DNA from: Jaminaea rosea
Lineage: Eukaryota; Basidiomycota; Exobasidiomycetes; Microstromatales
NCBI RefSeq assembly: GCF_003144245.1
Contig: NW_020289988.1
Location: 62,001 to 126,000 of the forward strand
DNA length: 64,000 bases
Reading direction: 5' to 3'
In this document: one piece after another, positions 31,250 to 41,997 of the stretch
Layout: every line of letters begins with the position of its first letter
Position numbering within the stretch: position 1 is the stretch's first letter
Position numbers and translations under genes: made by a program
Notes under the pieces: generated by a model
Told to the model about the DNA's origin: nothing
Seen by the model: the letters and a program-made list of their open reading frames with translations, nothing else
Database searches by the model: none

Positions 31250-33038
31250 ATGCAAGGGCGCCCGCCACCGATCGCGACCCACCACATTGACCTGAGCGAC
31301 CATTCTCCCTCCTCTGCAATTGCCAAGCTCAGTCAGCTCGAAAACGATGAGTACCATCCACTGCGGGTGAGCAAGTTGACCCTCCTCGGTTGGGGGGATG
31401 AGGTGGCGGAGCTTTGTGACTGGCTGGCAGAGGAGATGAGAAAGCATCCTTGGGGATGGAACGCGAAGGAGGGCAGCAGCAGGGAGAAGCCCAACCGCTT
31501 GCCCATCCGCACCTTCTCCCTCTCCAACTACAACTGCACCGCCGTAGGATACGATGCCATTGCCCGCTTGGTGGAGAAGCATGGCTCTCTCACCACACTT
31601 GAGCTAGTAATGAATTCCTCGCGGGTACGTAGCCCTTCGCGACCCCAATCTTTCGGCATGGCGCTCATTCATGTATCCTTGGCTCGCCCAGACAGTCCCC
31701 GACCTTCGTCGCTTGACGTCGAGCATCTCCCTTTCTCTGCTACGGACAGTCACTCTCTCATCTACCAAACTTACCCCGCAGGCATTTTGCGACTTTATTG
31801 ACGGCCTCGATGCGCCCTGCCTACGCGAGCTGAGGATGAGCTTGACGCTGACGGGAGCAGAGGTGAAGAGAGAGGATTCCTTACGAGCTGCTGCGAGTGT
31901 AGCGCATCTCGTTCGGAGCAGCAATGAGACTAACGCACATTCTCAAGACGATTCGACTACTGCATCCTCACGCCGCGGCTGTGCTCCTCAACTCGAGCTT
32001 CTCACCCTTAATGGGTGCGCCCTTACTCTTCGCGGGGTCCGCATGATTGTCGCCGCCGCCATTGGAGGGTCACACTCCACGCCGAACAGAAGCTTGACGC
32101 ACGTCGAGCTGTTCGCTACTTCTCAGCCGGGGGAGGTGGACTCGGATCAAGAAGGAGAGGGTAGCGAGGTTCAGACCGGGCAAGGTACTGAAAGGAGAAG
32201 GAGGACGGTCAGCATCGGCCGTAGCTTCGTTGAGGCGCGAAGAGCCAGAAGGAGGGACGAGAGGGAAGGGATGCCAAGCGTTGATGTCGCTACCAGCAGC
32301 TCCTCCTCAACAGGCTCCACTCGCCCGCATCCAACGAACAATAGCGCATCTCCCAGTGCTCGCCAGCACCCCATTCTCACACCGGGAGATCCCCGCTGCT
32401 ATCGCCACATCTCATCCGCTAATTGGCGCTCCGCCCTCAACGCCCACCTCTGGCAGAACGTCCAAGACAGGTCAGCTGTGATAGCTGCCGCTACTCTGCT
32501 CTTGGCTAAGGCCAGGGTATTGGGGTGTCGGTCACAGCTCAGCTATCCTGAGGACAAAATTACAGACACGATGGACTTGACTGCCCTACCCCCAGAGATC
32601 AGACTCGAGGTGCTCCGCGCCTTGGACGACGAGCACGTCCTCTCGGAAGGGCAGTTCAGACGTGTAGTAGCATGGGCGTGCGATCCCTCTACGATAGGCT
32701 ACGGCAGGCACACCTGGCGACCTCCAACACTATCGCCCGACGAACGAGCCGACGACCGCGCAGGGCAGGGCCTTATACCCACGCAGCCCCACGACTGGCC
32801 TACCACCCTCTCACGGTCTCCTCCGCGCGACTGGGCGGCAGAAGCGTACGACGACTGGTCCGTGGCGAAGAGCCACGCATTGTTGCCTTTGCCTGACCCG
32901 CTTGAAGAAGGGCAGAATAGGAGAGAGACGAAGCGCGCCCCTCCTCCTGGTGGTGAGGAGCGATGCCAAGGCATCGCGGATGCTGCCTTCCTGGCCTTCT
33001 TGGAGGGGACGCGGGTGAGATTTCGAGAGGACCATTGA
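31250..33038 (+). CDS. Leucine-rich-repeat-like protein with a C-terminal F-box-like segment
   Basis: Two exons (31250..31624 and 31692..33038; GTACGT donor) encode 573 residues. Irregular LRR-type strands are visible: VSKLTLLGWGDEV, LTTLELVMNSS, LRTVTLSSTKLT, LRELRMSLTLTG, LELLTLNGCALT and LTHVELFATS. Between them lies an Arg/Ser-rich unstructured insert (about 260-340). Near residue 420 the segment LTALPPEIRLEVLRALDDEH resembles the start of an F-box. If correct, the protein could be a substrate adaptor of an SCF ubiquitin ligase, but the order is reversed from usual F-box/LRR proteins and the match is short. The frame is open upstream of the chosen ATG, so a 5' exon is possible. Confidence 0.6.
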
Positions 33039-33310
33039 ATCTCCCAGCATTGTACGATAGCAATAGAAGTCACTGACTCCGATGTCAGGCAGGGTGAGGA
33101 AGAGCAGGCAAGGCTTGACAGAGCGTGGCAGAGGCAGAGGCAGCAATCCGATGCATTGCGAAGCGCCGAAGCGTGGCAAAGGGGACGGGGCTGACAACGA
33201 GAGAGGGAGAGACTTGGATGAAAGGACGAAATGAATGAGGCATGCGACCTCTGAACAGCGAGCGACGACGAGGACAAGAGCGTTGGATGCGGCGATGAGG
33301 GAGAGCCAGC

Positions 33311-36300
33311 CTACTCCTCCGCAACATCATCACCTGCCGCCGAGCTAGCTTCCTTCCCCACCTTTCCCACTGCCGTAGACGACGAGTTCTGCCTCTTGGG
33401 CCACCTGAAGGACCTGCGCTTGGCAGAGCCCGGCTCGGCGCCAGGGCGAGAAGACGACGAGACGATGGAGGCAGGCGAGGTGCCCAGCTGTTGAGACGCT
33501 GCGGCCGCCTCGCTCGTCGAGTCGGCGCCAAGGGAGCCAAAGACGTCTTCCTGCCCAGGCGTTGTAGGCGTGTCGGCGCCCGGAGGAGAGGTGGCGGGGA
33601 GTCGATTGTTGGCATTGGTCGAGGAAGAGGAAGAGGCTGACGTCGAGAGACGCTCCCGAGAAGCGCCGCGCTCATTTCCGCCCGCTCCACCCCCATTGCC
33701 GCTCGCACTCGCCCCAGAGCTGAGGCTATTGAGTGACCCTTTGCTGTTCTGCGACCAGAACGCGAAGCGAGACCTGTTTCGGCTGGTAGCAGGCGACGCC
33801 GAGGCGGTCGCAGCGAGGTCAGGTTGTGATTGCGCGCTGCTTCCGATGCTTGCTCCGGCTGAGGTCGTACGTCCGAGAGGTTGGAAGAGGTCCTCTGACC
33901 ATCCATTGAAGGGTTCCTGCCCCAGTCCCGACGGGATGATAGGTGAAGCATTCGCATTCGCTGCAGACAGGCCACCAGACGGGGTGCGCTCATGTCCTGG
34001 ACCTGCAAGTCGGGAAGGTAGGCCTTGACGTTGGCTCCACTGATCGAAGGCTGACCAGGATCTCCGGCCCTCTTCTTCGTCCGGTGGATTCGAGGCTTCG
34101 AATGCTCGGAGGACCGCGTCAAATGGTGTTGATCCTTGTCCAGCCCCCGCTCCACCTGCCGCAGCGCTGCCGCCTTCGACGCCAGCTCGTGCTCCAGGCG
34201 GGCCAAGGTAGCCTTCAGACCCAAAACCATTAGGCTGAAGGCCGCGAAGCGCATCCGCGTCTGCCTGCTTGCGAGAGGCACTGCGGAAGGCGCGAGCCCC
34301 AGGATTGAGGAGACGCGGGAACATCCCAAAGGACTTGCGTTTGCCGGACGCCGCGCCTGTGGACTCGTCGTGGTCGTCATCGTCCTCTGGGTCTGCGTCT
34401 TCCCCAGCGCCGGCGTTGGCTTGCCTGTTCGCCCGATTGGTCGAGCCCCACCAGCTTCTTGCTGGCTTCACTCTGGCACGCTGGCTAGCAGCCTCACGTC
34501 CTGCAGCAGCGGCAACCTCATCCTCGCTCTCGTGTTCGGACAAGGGATGGAGGAGATCCCCGTCTAGGACACCATCCACCGTCTCGCGATCTGACTGCTC
34601 ACCACCCTCTGCAGGGCCCTGCCCCTCCGCGTCGGATGTGTCTGAATCAACCAACCCGAACCTGCCCATCGCAGCCTCAATTGTGTCGCTCCTGCTTCTC
34701 GTACCGGCCGGATGGCCGGCCTCATCCTCTATTGACTGGAAGAGATTGGACGGAAGAAGGTCGGTGCTGAAGGGTGAGACGGGCGGGAAGCCTGCGTGCT
34801 TGGGCTGGTATGGGGTGGAAGAGTCTTCCGCGTATCGGGTCGAGAGGTCCGCCATGCTGCGCGGGTGGCGAGGAGTGTGGTAGGCGCCGTGCGAGGGAGG
34901 TAGAGGAGCATTGTCGGTGCCGAAGGGCGAAGAGTGCTGGTCGAGGCCGTGTTGCTGGTGCTGAAATCCGGGGACATAGGCGTCGGCGGCTGAGCTGCCG
35001 AAAGGGTAGAAGCCAGTAGCTGATCTGCCGAATTGATCCTCAGACGCTCGTCGCCCAGCAAGAGGTGCGAATGGCTGGTACAGCCCCTCGTTCTCCTCGC
35101 CACGTGGCCACGCTTGATCATCTTCGCCAAATCCATACTGGCTCCCGTACGCTCCGCCAGCCACCTGGTCAGCATGAGCGAGCTGCATAAGATGCTGCTG
35201 CTGCTGGGCCTGCTGAGCCTGCTGGTGTTGTGCCTGGTACGCAGCTTGCGCAGCTGCGGCGGCCCGCTGAGCTTTAGTCTTCATTCTGGCCTGCAGCGAT
35301 GTCTCGGCAGCTTGGACTTTCTCCTGCTCTTCGAGGACGACCTTTTCGTACTGCTCAACTTTGTCTTTAACCTCGGCCAGAGCCTTCTCAGCATCCAAGA
35401 TGCTCTGTTGTTTCTCGGCCAGCTCCCTCTCAATCTCGGCGCGACGCTCTGCCCCGCCGCTCAAAGCCTTGCTCAGCCTCTCGGCGCTTGCCTTTTCCCT
35501 CTCCTGGAACGAAGTAAGCGCAGCCCTTGAAGCGTCTGCCCTCTTCTGCAAACCTTCTCGCACCTGCTGGGCAGCCTTCAGCCTCTTTTCCGCGTCGCGC
35601 TTCGCAGCTTCGGCGGATCGCTTCCCCTCGTCAAGTGTCTTCATCTTCCCCTTGAGATCTGCACGAGCTGCATCGTCGTCCTTTTTGCGGGTGCGAAGCT
35701 CTTCCAGTTGGACTTGCAGCTGGGATTGTGTAGAGTCGGTTGAGCCCTTGAGTGAGGCGAGTTGGGCACGCAGCTCTTCGATGTCGGATTGAAGCGCTGT
35801 GGCATCTTTGCTCTCGGCAGCGTTCGGAGCTGCCCCTTCTGCGGCGCGGGGAGGTTGGGTCGTATCCGATTGAACGTGCTGCGGCGACGGGAGATCATCG
35901 GCCATGTTGCGTTGAGCTGCGATTGCCGTGCTACGGGCAGCTGCTGTGGGTGGAGCGGTGTTCTGCGACGCGCGTAGACGTAGCGAATTCTTGGTCTTGC
36001 GCTTCGCTGCCTTGGCTGCCACGGCAGCGCTCTGCTGGCCGTGGGGTAACACATCATCCTGCGCTCGTCCATCATCTCTGCTTGCCTGGCGCTGATCCGC
36101 ATCACCAGTCTTCATCTCCAGCACGCCATATTCGACCCCCTTGCCTACCGCTGCAGATCGATCAACTCCCTTCTTGCCACCTCTCCTACCCACATCGCCG
36201 CTGCGGTTGCTATTAGTCTGCTGCAGATCTGTTACCTCACTAGCTCCATGCCACCATCTTCCAAATACGCCAACGTACCATGAGTTGCGCGGACGATGGA

Positions 36301-37138
36301 CTGCGGCGTCCGGCGTATTGCACGTCGAGCAGGCACTCTTCGCTTGACGTGACGCCGGATACGCTAGACCAGGAGCACAGGGGCTCGGGGGATGCGATAC
36401 CATAACGATGCTGAAGAGCGCATAGTCATGGCGAACGTACGGCGGGGTGCGGAGCGAGATGGAGATACGGTTGGCAAAAGTGAGTACGTGAGGCGACGTT
36501 CGATCCGAGGGCAGTGCCTGCTCCGACGCCGCAGAGGCTGGCTGCCTGGCAATGGATGTCTTTGCTGCTGCCGATCCGCCCTTTTGCTGGTCTTGGATGT
36601 GGCGAAGATGCTGATGCAGCGACAGGCCGGTGAGGTAGTTGCGAAAAGAGGCGTCGGACGGCTTGGTCCAATAGGCGACGACGAGGACTATGACAAGGAT
36701 GAGAAGACCAGTCACTAGATCTTTGGTATCGATGCTGAACACGATGAGGAAGGCGGCAGCAATCCTCTTGAAAAGGCGAGAGAAGGTGAGGCTAGCGCCT
36801 TGCAGCAACATCTCCGGAAAAGAGAGCGGCTTGCCACTGGCACCTTCTGCGCCCTCAGCATCGTTGCTGTTGCGAGCTTGCAACAGCGTGAGACCTCCGA
36901 AGATGAGACTACTCAGACCCATGAATGCCGAGTAGGCAATCAGAGTGAGCTCGCTGGGACCGTTGTCTTGGCGATCAGGCGATGCAGATGTCGGCGAGGA
37001 TGAGGACGAAGGGCGACGCAAAGCTCCGTGAGGGGCATCGTAGTGAGCATGAGCTGCCGCCGCCGCTGCTTGCTGCTGCTGCTCAGCAGCCAACTCTGCT
37101 TCCAGCTGCGCCTTTGAGGGGAAGGCGGGAGCTGCCAC
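33311..37138 (-). CDS. Large membrane-anchored coiled-coil protein, function unknown
   Basis: This is a long uninterrupted frame of up to 1,275 residues. Near the N-terminus are two to three hydrophobic segments (ELTLIAYSAFMGLSSLIFGG, RIAAAFLIVFSI and LVTGLLILVIVLVVAYW). They are followed by a long Glu/Lys/Ala coiled coil (about 440-640), a Gln/Ala-rich stretch and a long Ser/Gly/Pro-rich tail with repeated SxxFxxW-type islands. I do not recognise it. The right coordinate is not a true start: the codon there is GTG, the frame stays open for several hundred bases upstream without an ATG, and the first in-frame ATG (36922) would cut the first membrane helix. A short 5' exon supplying the ATG is the likely answer. 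Residues around 230-330 read unlike the rest and may include a retained intron. Confidence 0.6.
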   Translation of the reverse strand: MAAPAFPSKAQLEAELAAEQQQQAAAAAAHAHYDAPHGALRRPSSSSSPTSASPDRQDNGPSELTLIAYSAFMGLSSLIFGGLTLLQARNSNDAEGAEGASGKPLSFPEMLLQGASLTFSRLFKRIAAAFLIVFSIDTKDLVTGLLILVIVLVVAYWTKPSDASFRNYLTGLSLHQHLRHIQDQQKGGSAAAKTSIARQPASAASEQALPSDRTSPHVLTFANRISISLRTPPYVRHDYALFSIVMVSHPPSPCAPGLAYPASRQAKSACSTCNTPDAAVHRPRNSWYVGVFGRWWHGASEVTDLQQTNSNRSGDVGRRGGKKGVDRSAAVGKGVEYGVLEMKTGDADQRQASRDDGRAQDDVLPHGQQSAAVAAKAAKRKTKNSLRLRASQNTAPPTAAARSTAIAAQRNMADDLPSPQHVQSDTTQPPRAAEGAAPNAAESKDATALQSDIEELRAQLASLKGSTDSTQSQLQVQLEELRTRKKDDDAARADLKGKMKTLDEGKRSAEAAKRDAEKRLKAAQQVREGLQKRADASRAALTSFQEREKASAERLSKALSGGAERRAEIERELAEKQQSILDAEKALAEVKDKVEQYEKVVLEEQEKVQAAETSLQARMKTKAQRAAAAAQAAYQAQHQQAQQAQQQQHLMQLAHADQVAGGAYGSQYGFGEDDQAWPRGEENEGLYQPFAPLAGRRASEDQFGRSATGFYPFGSSAADAYVPGFQHQQHGLDQHSSPFGTDNAPLPPSHGAYHTPRHPRSMADLSTRYAEDSSTPYQPKHAGFPPVSPFSTDLLPSNLFQSIEDEAGHPAGTRSRSDTIEAAMGRFGLVDSDTSDAEGQGPAEGGEQSDRETVDGVLDGDLLHPLSEHESEDEVAAAAGREAASQRARVKPARSWWGSTNRANRQANAGAGEDADPEDDDDHDESTGAASGKRKSFGMFPRLLNPGARAFRSASRKQADADALRGLQPNGFGSEGYLGPPGARAGVEGGSAAAGGAGAGQGSTPFDAVLRAFEASNPPDEEEGRRSWSAFDQWSQRQGLPSRLAGPGHERTPSGGLSAANANASPIIPSGLGQEPFNGWSEDLFQPLGRTTSAGASIGSSAQSQPDLAATASASPATSRNRSRFAFWSQNSKGSLNSLSSGASASGNGGGAGGNERGASRERLSTSASSSSSTNANNRLPATSPPGADTPTTPGQEDVFGSLGADSTSEAAAASQQLGTSPASIVSSSSRPGAEPGSAKRRSFRWPKRQNSSSTAVGKVGKEASSAAGDDVAEE

Positions 37139-38195
37139 CGACGAGGTGGAGTTCCTCTGAGCCTCTATCGCTGCTGGAATGGCGGGCGATGACGAGTGGG
37201 GTGAAAAGACGAGGAGGACGCTGGCGGACGTTGAGTTGACGGCGGCAGTCGATTGGATGTCGAGCAGGTGTTGTGCGTAGGCGGCTTGGTAGTGAGGGAA
37301 GCGTAGGCCAGCGCACCCTCTAGCCGTCGTCGTCGTCGTCGAGGCGAGACGAGGTTGTGTCGTGTGATTGATTGTCTTGGATTGAGTCTGACTGGCAGGC
37401 TGTTCAGTCGTTGTATGCGGTTGCGATTCCTTTGAGACGAGTCGGACGACGACCGGCGGTACAAGGAATAGGAAAGTCGGGCAAAGGGATGGCGTGTCGA
37501 CGATCCGTCTCCCTTGCTAGTTGCAGGAACACAGTCGTCGACGTATGGAAGTGGGTGGAGGAATGAAGAAGGGGAAGATGGCGGAGGAAGAGGAGGAGGA
37601 GGAGAGGAGAGAAGCAGGAGGGTAAATTTGGTGGTGACGATGACGACTGCCGGCGTCGAGCAGCCCACAGTGCGACTTGAGTCGAGTGAGAGTGAGAGCG
37701 GACAGAGGCAACGCCGGGCGGCTCAGGCGGCGGCTCATCCTCGCACGACGCTCAGCCTCACAAAAACGAGCGAGAAAGCGGACGGGGCGAGCGGATGGCA
37801 GCCATGCGGGGGCGACGATCCGACTTGAAATAGGCAGCGGGTTCAACGAAGCAAGGACGCAAGAGGACAACAACGCATATAGAGGTTGCGATGCGCTGAG
37901 ACTATGTATGGTACCACCGTTGTGGAACTATGAGGTGGTGTCTGGGCCATGGTCAGTGTCTTTGAACCAAGACACCTCATTGCCTTCTACTACTCTCCAT
38001 GAGCTGGTGGCGCGAGGCACGGTCACGCCACGCCACGTGGCTTGGTCATCGGCTCCGACGCCTGGCCTGGGCATTGATCAAGTGGATGCGATCGAGGCTG
38101 AGCAGCACGGCACCTTCTTGACGTCCTTCCTTCCGCCCATCCGTCACTCTCTCTCTCATCACCCCGTGCCACGATAGCCTTTGCTTCACGCACGC
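37139..38195. promoter_or_regulatory. Divergent region between the coiled-coil gene and BDF1
   Basis: This 1.06 kb stretch probably contains the missing first exon and leader of the coiled-coil gene (pyrimidine-rich on the minus strand near 37560-37640) and the BDF1 promoter. Short open frames on both strands are not convincing as separate genes. Confidence 0.4.
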
Positions 38196-41135
38196 ATGTC
38201 TGACAACACCAACGGCGTCCCCGCAGCTCCAGGTCAGGGCAGTGGGCCGAGTGGGGAGAATGTTGGCGGTGGAGGCGCTGGTTTGGATTCATCTGCGCGT
38301 CTCGACGCGCCACGCGACGTGCTGCATCCATCAACTACTTCTTCCTCATCGTCCACCATCGTAGACTCTACATCCAAGCCTACGATGCCTAGCGTGGCAG
38401 AACAGACACCGAGCATCAACATCAGTGCACAAGACTCTACGGCCGATGCAGCAGCAGCACGAGCAGCGGTGCAAGACCCATTGCCAACGGCTTCAGACAA
38501 TCTTGCCACTTCAACGCGACCCGTCATTCAGCCTCCTACCAGCGACATGCGATCCGACGTCGCATCCGCGCCAGTCGATGCTGCAGCACCACCCATCAAT
38601 GGGTCAGGAGCTGCAGCTACAGCTTCCGCTCAAACTCCAGCGATGACCTCTGATGTTGGGCAAAGTACGTCTGCTCCTCAGCCAATCGTTCCGCCCACGG
38701 GCACTGGTAATCCCTATGATGCCAGGGAGGAAGCTGAAATCGCCAGAGATGCACCGCCCGCATCGAGCGCAGCGCCTCCTGCAGCAGAGATCGCCCCTCC
38801 CTCAACAGAGGCAGTCGCGCCCAAGAACGAATCGGTCCTCAGCCCAGTCGACGTACGAGGCCAAGCAATCGACCAAGTCGCCGTCCCCGTCTCTTCCACT
38901 AGCAACGCAGCACCAACGTCAGCTGATGCTCCTCGACCAGCTGAGCCTGTCGCGCCAGTGCAGAGCTCGATCGCAGAACCGGCATCACAGGTCGGCGTCG
39001 ATGATCAGGCCAAGCCTGCCGATACTTCACTCAATGGCGAGACTAAACCAGAAGAGGCGACTACGCAAGACGCAGTAATGGCTGATGGGACCGTTTCTTC
39101 TTCGGTCGCCCCCGCCGTTGCCGGTATGGGTGGTGCTCCAACTTCCGAGGAGCCGCCTATGAAGAAGCTCAAGACATCGCCTGGTCCCAGTGCTACTCCC
39201 TCCGCACCTGCCGCCGCGACGCCAGCGGGGGCTGCGGCTGCACCTCCAGCTCCCGCCATAGCGGCCCCTCCTGCGCACGCAGAAGGCTCGCAGCTCGGAG
39301 CGGTTACCGCCGATCCCTCCACGATCGGCATGACGCAAGCGCAAATCAAGTTCGCCCAGAACAGCGTCAAATCGCTCAAGCAGCGTCCCGAAGCTCCCGC
39401 TTTCCTGCAGCCCGTCGATCCGGTGGCTCTCAACATCCCGCAGTATCGTCAAATCATCGAGAAGCCCATGGACCTGGGCACCATCGACGTTAAACTCGCC
39501 ATGACGGCTTCGGCGCTCAAGGGCGGCAAGCCAACGGAGAAGACCAAGACGGCTGAGCAGCTCGGGCTTGACCTGTCGCGCGATGTGTACAAGAGCGTGC
39601 AGGAGTGGGAGAGCGATGTGCGACTGGTCTTTGCCAACTGCATCCGGTTCAACGGGCCGGACCACGCCATCTCGCAGGGAGCCAAGGCTCTCGACGCCGT
39701 CTTTGCGAAACAGCTCAACTCGATGCCGGTCGAGGGCGCCGCTGACTCGGCCGTAGCTGGCGCGACCGGTTCCACCGCTGCTGCTGGCTCGAGCGCCGCC
39801 GTCCGTCGCCCCTCGAATCCGGTCCCGACAATTCGTCGCTCCTCGTCAGACAATGCTGCAGGCCGTCCGAAGCGAGAAATCCACCCTCCTCCCCCGCGCG
39901 ATCTGCATTACGAGGAGCCCGCCTCTTCTGGCCGCAAGCGCAAGAACAGCAAGGCCATGACGCCTAAGCAGGCGGCGTACTGGGCGAAAGTCAACGCCGA
40001 TGAGCTCAAGTTCTGCCTCAAGCTCACTGAAGACCTCTCCAAGACGTACTACGAACTCTCGTGGGTCTTCATTGACTTGCCCGATCGTAGTCTCGCCTTT
40101 GCGCCCGCCTACTACGCTACGATCAAGCAGCCCATTTCGCTGAGTATGATTGCGGACAAGATCAAGAAGCGAGACTACGAGGACAAGGACGAGTTTGTGG
40201 CCGACATGCGCCTGCTCTTCCAGAACTGCTACACGTTCAACCCACCAGAAGAGGACGTGCACAAGATGGGACAAAAGCTCGAGGGGATCTTCAACGAGAA
40301 AATGCGCAAGCTGCCGAAGCCTAAGGCGATGACTCCTGAGCTGGCCATGGACGAGGACGAGGACGGGGACGGGGAGGAGGACTTTGAGGAGGAGGACAGG
40401 TTGCGCGCGGAGAAGATTCGTGAGCTTGAGGAGCAGCTGGCCGAGCTCAAGCGTCAGGCGAAAGCGGCCAAGCAGCGACAGGCAGGCAAAAAGAAGCCTC
40501 GTGCCAGTGGCGCTGCGGGTGGCAGCAGCAAGAAGGCGGCCTCCTCAAAGAAGAGCGCTGGAGGAGCATCGACGGACGCAGCGCCGAAAAAGTCCAAGTC
40601 AAAGAAGACCAAGGGCGGAGACGATGGGTCCGAAGACGACGAGGACGTCCGCTCGGTCAGCTGGGAGCAGAAAGAGGAGCTCGCCCGCAAGATCACCCAA
40701 CTCTCCGATGAGCGCCTTGATGGTGCCCTTCAGATCATCAGCGAAGACAAGCCGCCCAACGCCAATGACGACGAAGAAATCGAGCTCGACATTGAGGACC
40801 TCTCCCCTCGCACCCTGTACAAGCTCTATCGCTATGTGGTCAAGCCCAAGAAGAAGCCTGGGCCTAAGCCTGGCACGGCGAAGGCCAGTGGGAGCGGGAA
40901 GGCCGGCAAGCAGGCGACGGGAGGCAAGAAGAGGAAGAATCTGGATGAGGAGGAAGAGGCTGCGAGGATTGCGAGGCTGCAAGAGCAGCTGCAGAGCTTC
41001 GATCGCGCGCCTGATGGGCAGGGAATGGCTATGGCTGGGCCTAGCGCTGGGGCTGCAGCCGGGCATGATGATCTGGTGCAGTCGGAGAGCTCGTCGGGCG
41101 AGGAAGACTCAGATGCGTCCGACAGTGATTACTGA
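38196..41135 (+). CDS. BDF1: BET-family double bromodomain protein (Bdf1)
   Basis: This nuclear protein binds acetylated histone H4 and recruits transcription factor complexes. The intronless gene encodes 979 residues from the ATG at 38196. After a 330-residue Ala/Pro/Ser-rich N-terminus comes bromodomain 1 (about 380-508) with IIEKPMDLGTIDVKL and the acetyl-lysine-binding Asn in NCIRFNG. Bromodomain 2 (about 598-702) has YYATIKQPISLSMIADKI and NCYTFNPP. An acidic region, a Lys-rich linker and the NET domain (about 823-885; EQKEELARKITQLSDERLDG, then ELDIEDLSPRTLYKLYRYV) follow. The protein ends in the acidic ESSSGEEDSDASDSDY, a usual BET tail. Bromodomain 2 has PISL where most BET proteins have PMDL, a polybromo/RSC-like variation that may change its ligand preference. 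Confidence 0.92.
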   Translation: MSDNTNGVPAAPGQGSGPSGENVGGGGAGLDSSARLDAPRDVLHPSTTSSSSSTIVDSTSKPTMPSVAEQTPSINISAQDSTADAAAARAAVQDPLPTASDNLATSTRPVIQPPTSDMRSDVASAPVDAAAPPINGSGAAATASAQTPAMTSDVGQSTSAPQPIVPPTGTGNPYDAREEAEIARDAPPASSAAPPAAEIAPPSTEAVAPKNESVLSPVDVRGQAIDQVAVPVSSTSNAAPTSADAPRPAEPVAPVQSSIAEPASQVGVDDQAKPADTSLNGETKPEEATTQDAVMADGTVSSSVAPAVAGMGGAPTSEEPPMKKLKTSPGPSATPSAPAAATPAGAAAAPPAPAIAAPPAHAEGSQLGAVTADPSTIGMTQAQIKFAQNSVKSLKQRPEAPAFLQPVDPVALNIPQYRQIIEKPMDLGTIDVKLAMTASALKGGKPTEKTKTAEQLGLDLSRDVYKSVQEWESDVRLVFANCIRFNGPDHAISQGAKALDAVFAKQLNSMPVEGAADSAVAGATGSTAAAGSSAAVRRPSNPVPTIRRSSSDNAAGRPKREIHPPPPRDLHYEEPASSGRKRKNSKAMTPKQAAYWAKVNADELKFCLKLTEDLSKTYYELSWVFIDLPDRSLAFAPAYYATIKQPISLSMIADKIKKRDYEDKDEFVADMRLLFQNCYTFNPPEEDVHKMGQKLEGIFNEKMRKLPKPKAMTPELAMDEDEDGDGEEDFEEEDRLRAEKIRELEEQLAELKRQAKAAKQRQAGKKKPRASGAAGGSSKKAASSKKSAGGASTDAAPKKSKSKKTKGGDDGSEDDEDVRSVSWEQKEELARKITQLSDERLDGALQIISEDKPPNANDDEEIELDIEDLSPRTLYKLYRYVVKPKKKPGPKPGTAKASGSGKAGKQATGGKKRKNLDEEEEAARIARLQEQLQSFDRAPDGQGMAMAGPSAGAAAGHDDLVQSESSSGEEDSDASDSDY

Positions 41136-41420
41136 ATGGGAGAGGCGTCAACGGAAGCGATCACCACCACCACAACCTAATCTGGCAATGAAGGGCTTCG
41201 CTAGTCTAGCCTCATCATCATCACCTTCCACTCCACCTCAGTCTCAGTCCACAGAAAACGAAGCGCCTCGCGTCTTGCGAAATAGCTCGCAGCTCGTGTT
41301 GTTCGTCAATCTGTCCAGCTCGCTCGCAGAGCCATCAACCTCTCCACTCGTTCTCTCTTTCAATTCAAAATCTATTCGATCTCCACACGACCTTTGCTGT
41401 GCGATCTTTTGATGCTGTGT

Positions 41421-41997
41421 CTATGCCTTAAAGTCGACCTTCTGCCCCAGGCTCTCCAACTTCTTCTTGGTCGCAGTCGGGATCGGACAGGCGTCTACCT
41501 GAGCTGAGGTACCCTTGGTCGCGTAGAATTTGTTGCAGCACCGGTAGAGGTCGACGAGGATGTTTTGGCACTTATCGTGCTGTGTGGGATACTTGTTGAG
41601 ACACTCTTGGAGGTCACAGCTGTGTGCCAAGCGAGAGGAGGGGAGAACAGGTGAGCAGCAATGAAAAGGGATGACAGAGGGAGATGAGAGAAGACTTACG
41701 CGTGCTCATGCTGTGGGCGAGAAGACGGATCAAGAGGTGGGGAAGGGTCAGCGTGCCTTTCCTTCTTGCTCCTTTCACGACCTCTTCCCCGACAGTGTAG
41801 CTCTCGCTTCCCCGCACCCTCACACCCCTTCCCGTCAATCGATCGCATCGATACAGTTGGCGAGCTACCACCCCGCGCTCCCACGCTAACACCTCGCCGA
41901 ATGGCGATTCTCATCCCCACACTGCGCCACGTCCTCGTCCCGCTGTCGCTACTCTACTCACGCAAGGGTTGATCCCGTCGAGCCTGTCTTGTGCCAT
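41421..41997 (-). CDS. CMC4: Mitochondrial twin-cysteine protein Cmc4
   Basis: This is a small intermembrane-space protein with a CHCH-like fold, imported through Mia40. Splicing of three exons gives 81 residues: exon 1 41997..41962 (MAQDRLDGINPC), exon 2 41710..41700 and exon 3 41619..41421. Exon 2 is only 11 bases and supplies HEHA with part of the next codon. The joined sequence NPCHEHACDLQECL aligns with human CMC4 DPCQKQACEIQKCL, and the following DKCQNILVDLYRCC with SKCQAVIQELRKCC, so the cysteine pattern is complete only when the micro-exon is included. Donors are GTGAGT and GTAAGT, acceptors CACAG. No other reading keeps the first two cysteines. The first intron is about 250 bases and the second 80. 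Confidence 0.9.

Noticed and set aside
37517-37873. 118-codon minus-strand frame right of the coiled-coil gene
   Set aside because: Runs of Ser and Pro come from a pyrimidine-rich leader. It does not join the main frame by any convincing splice.
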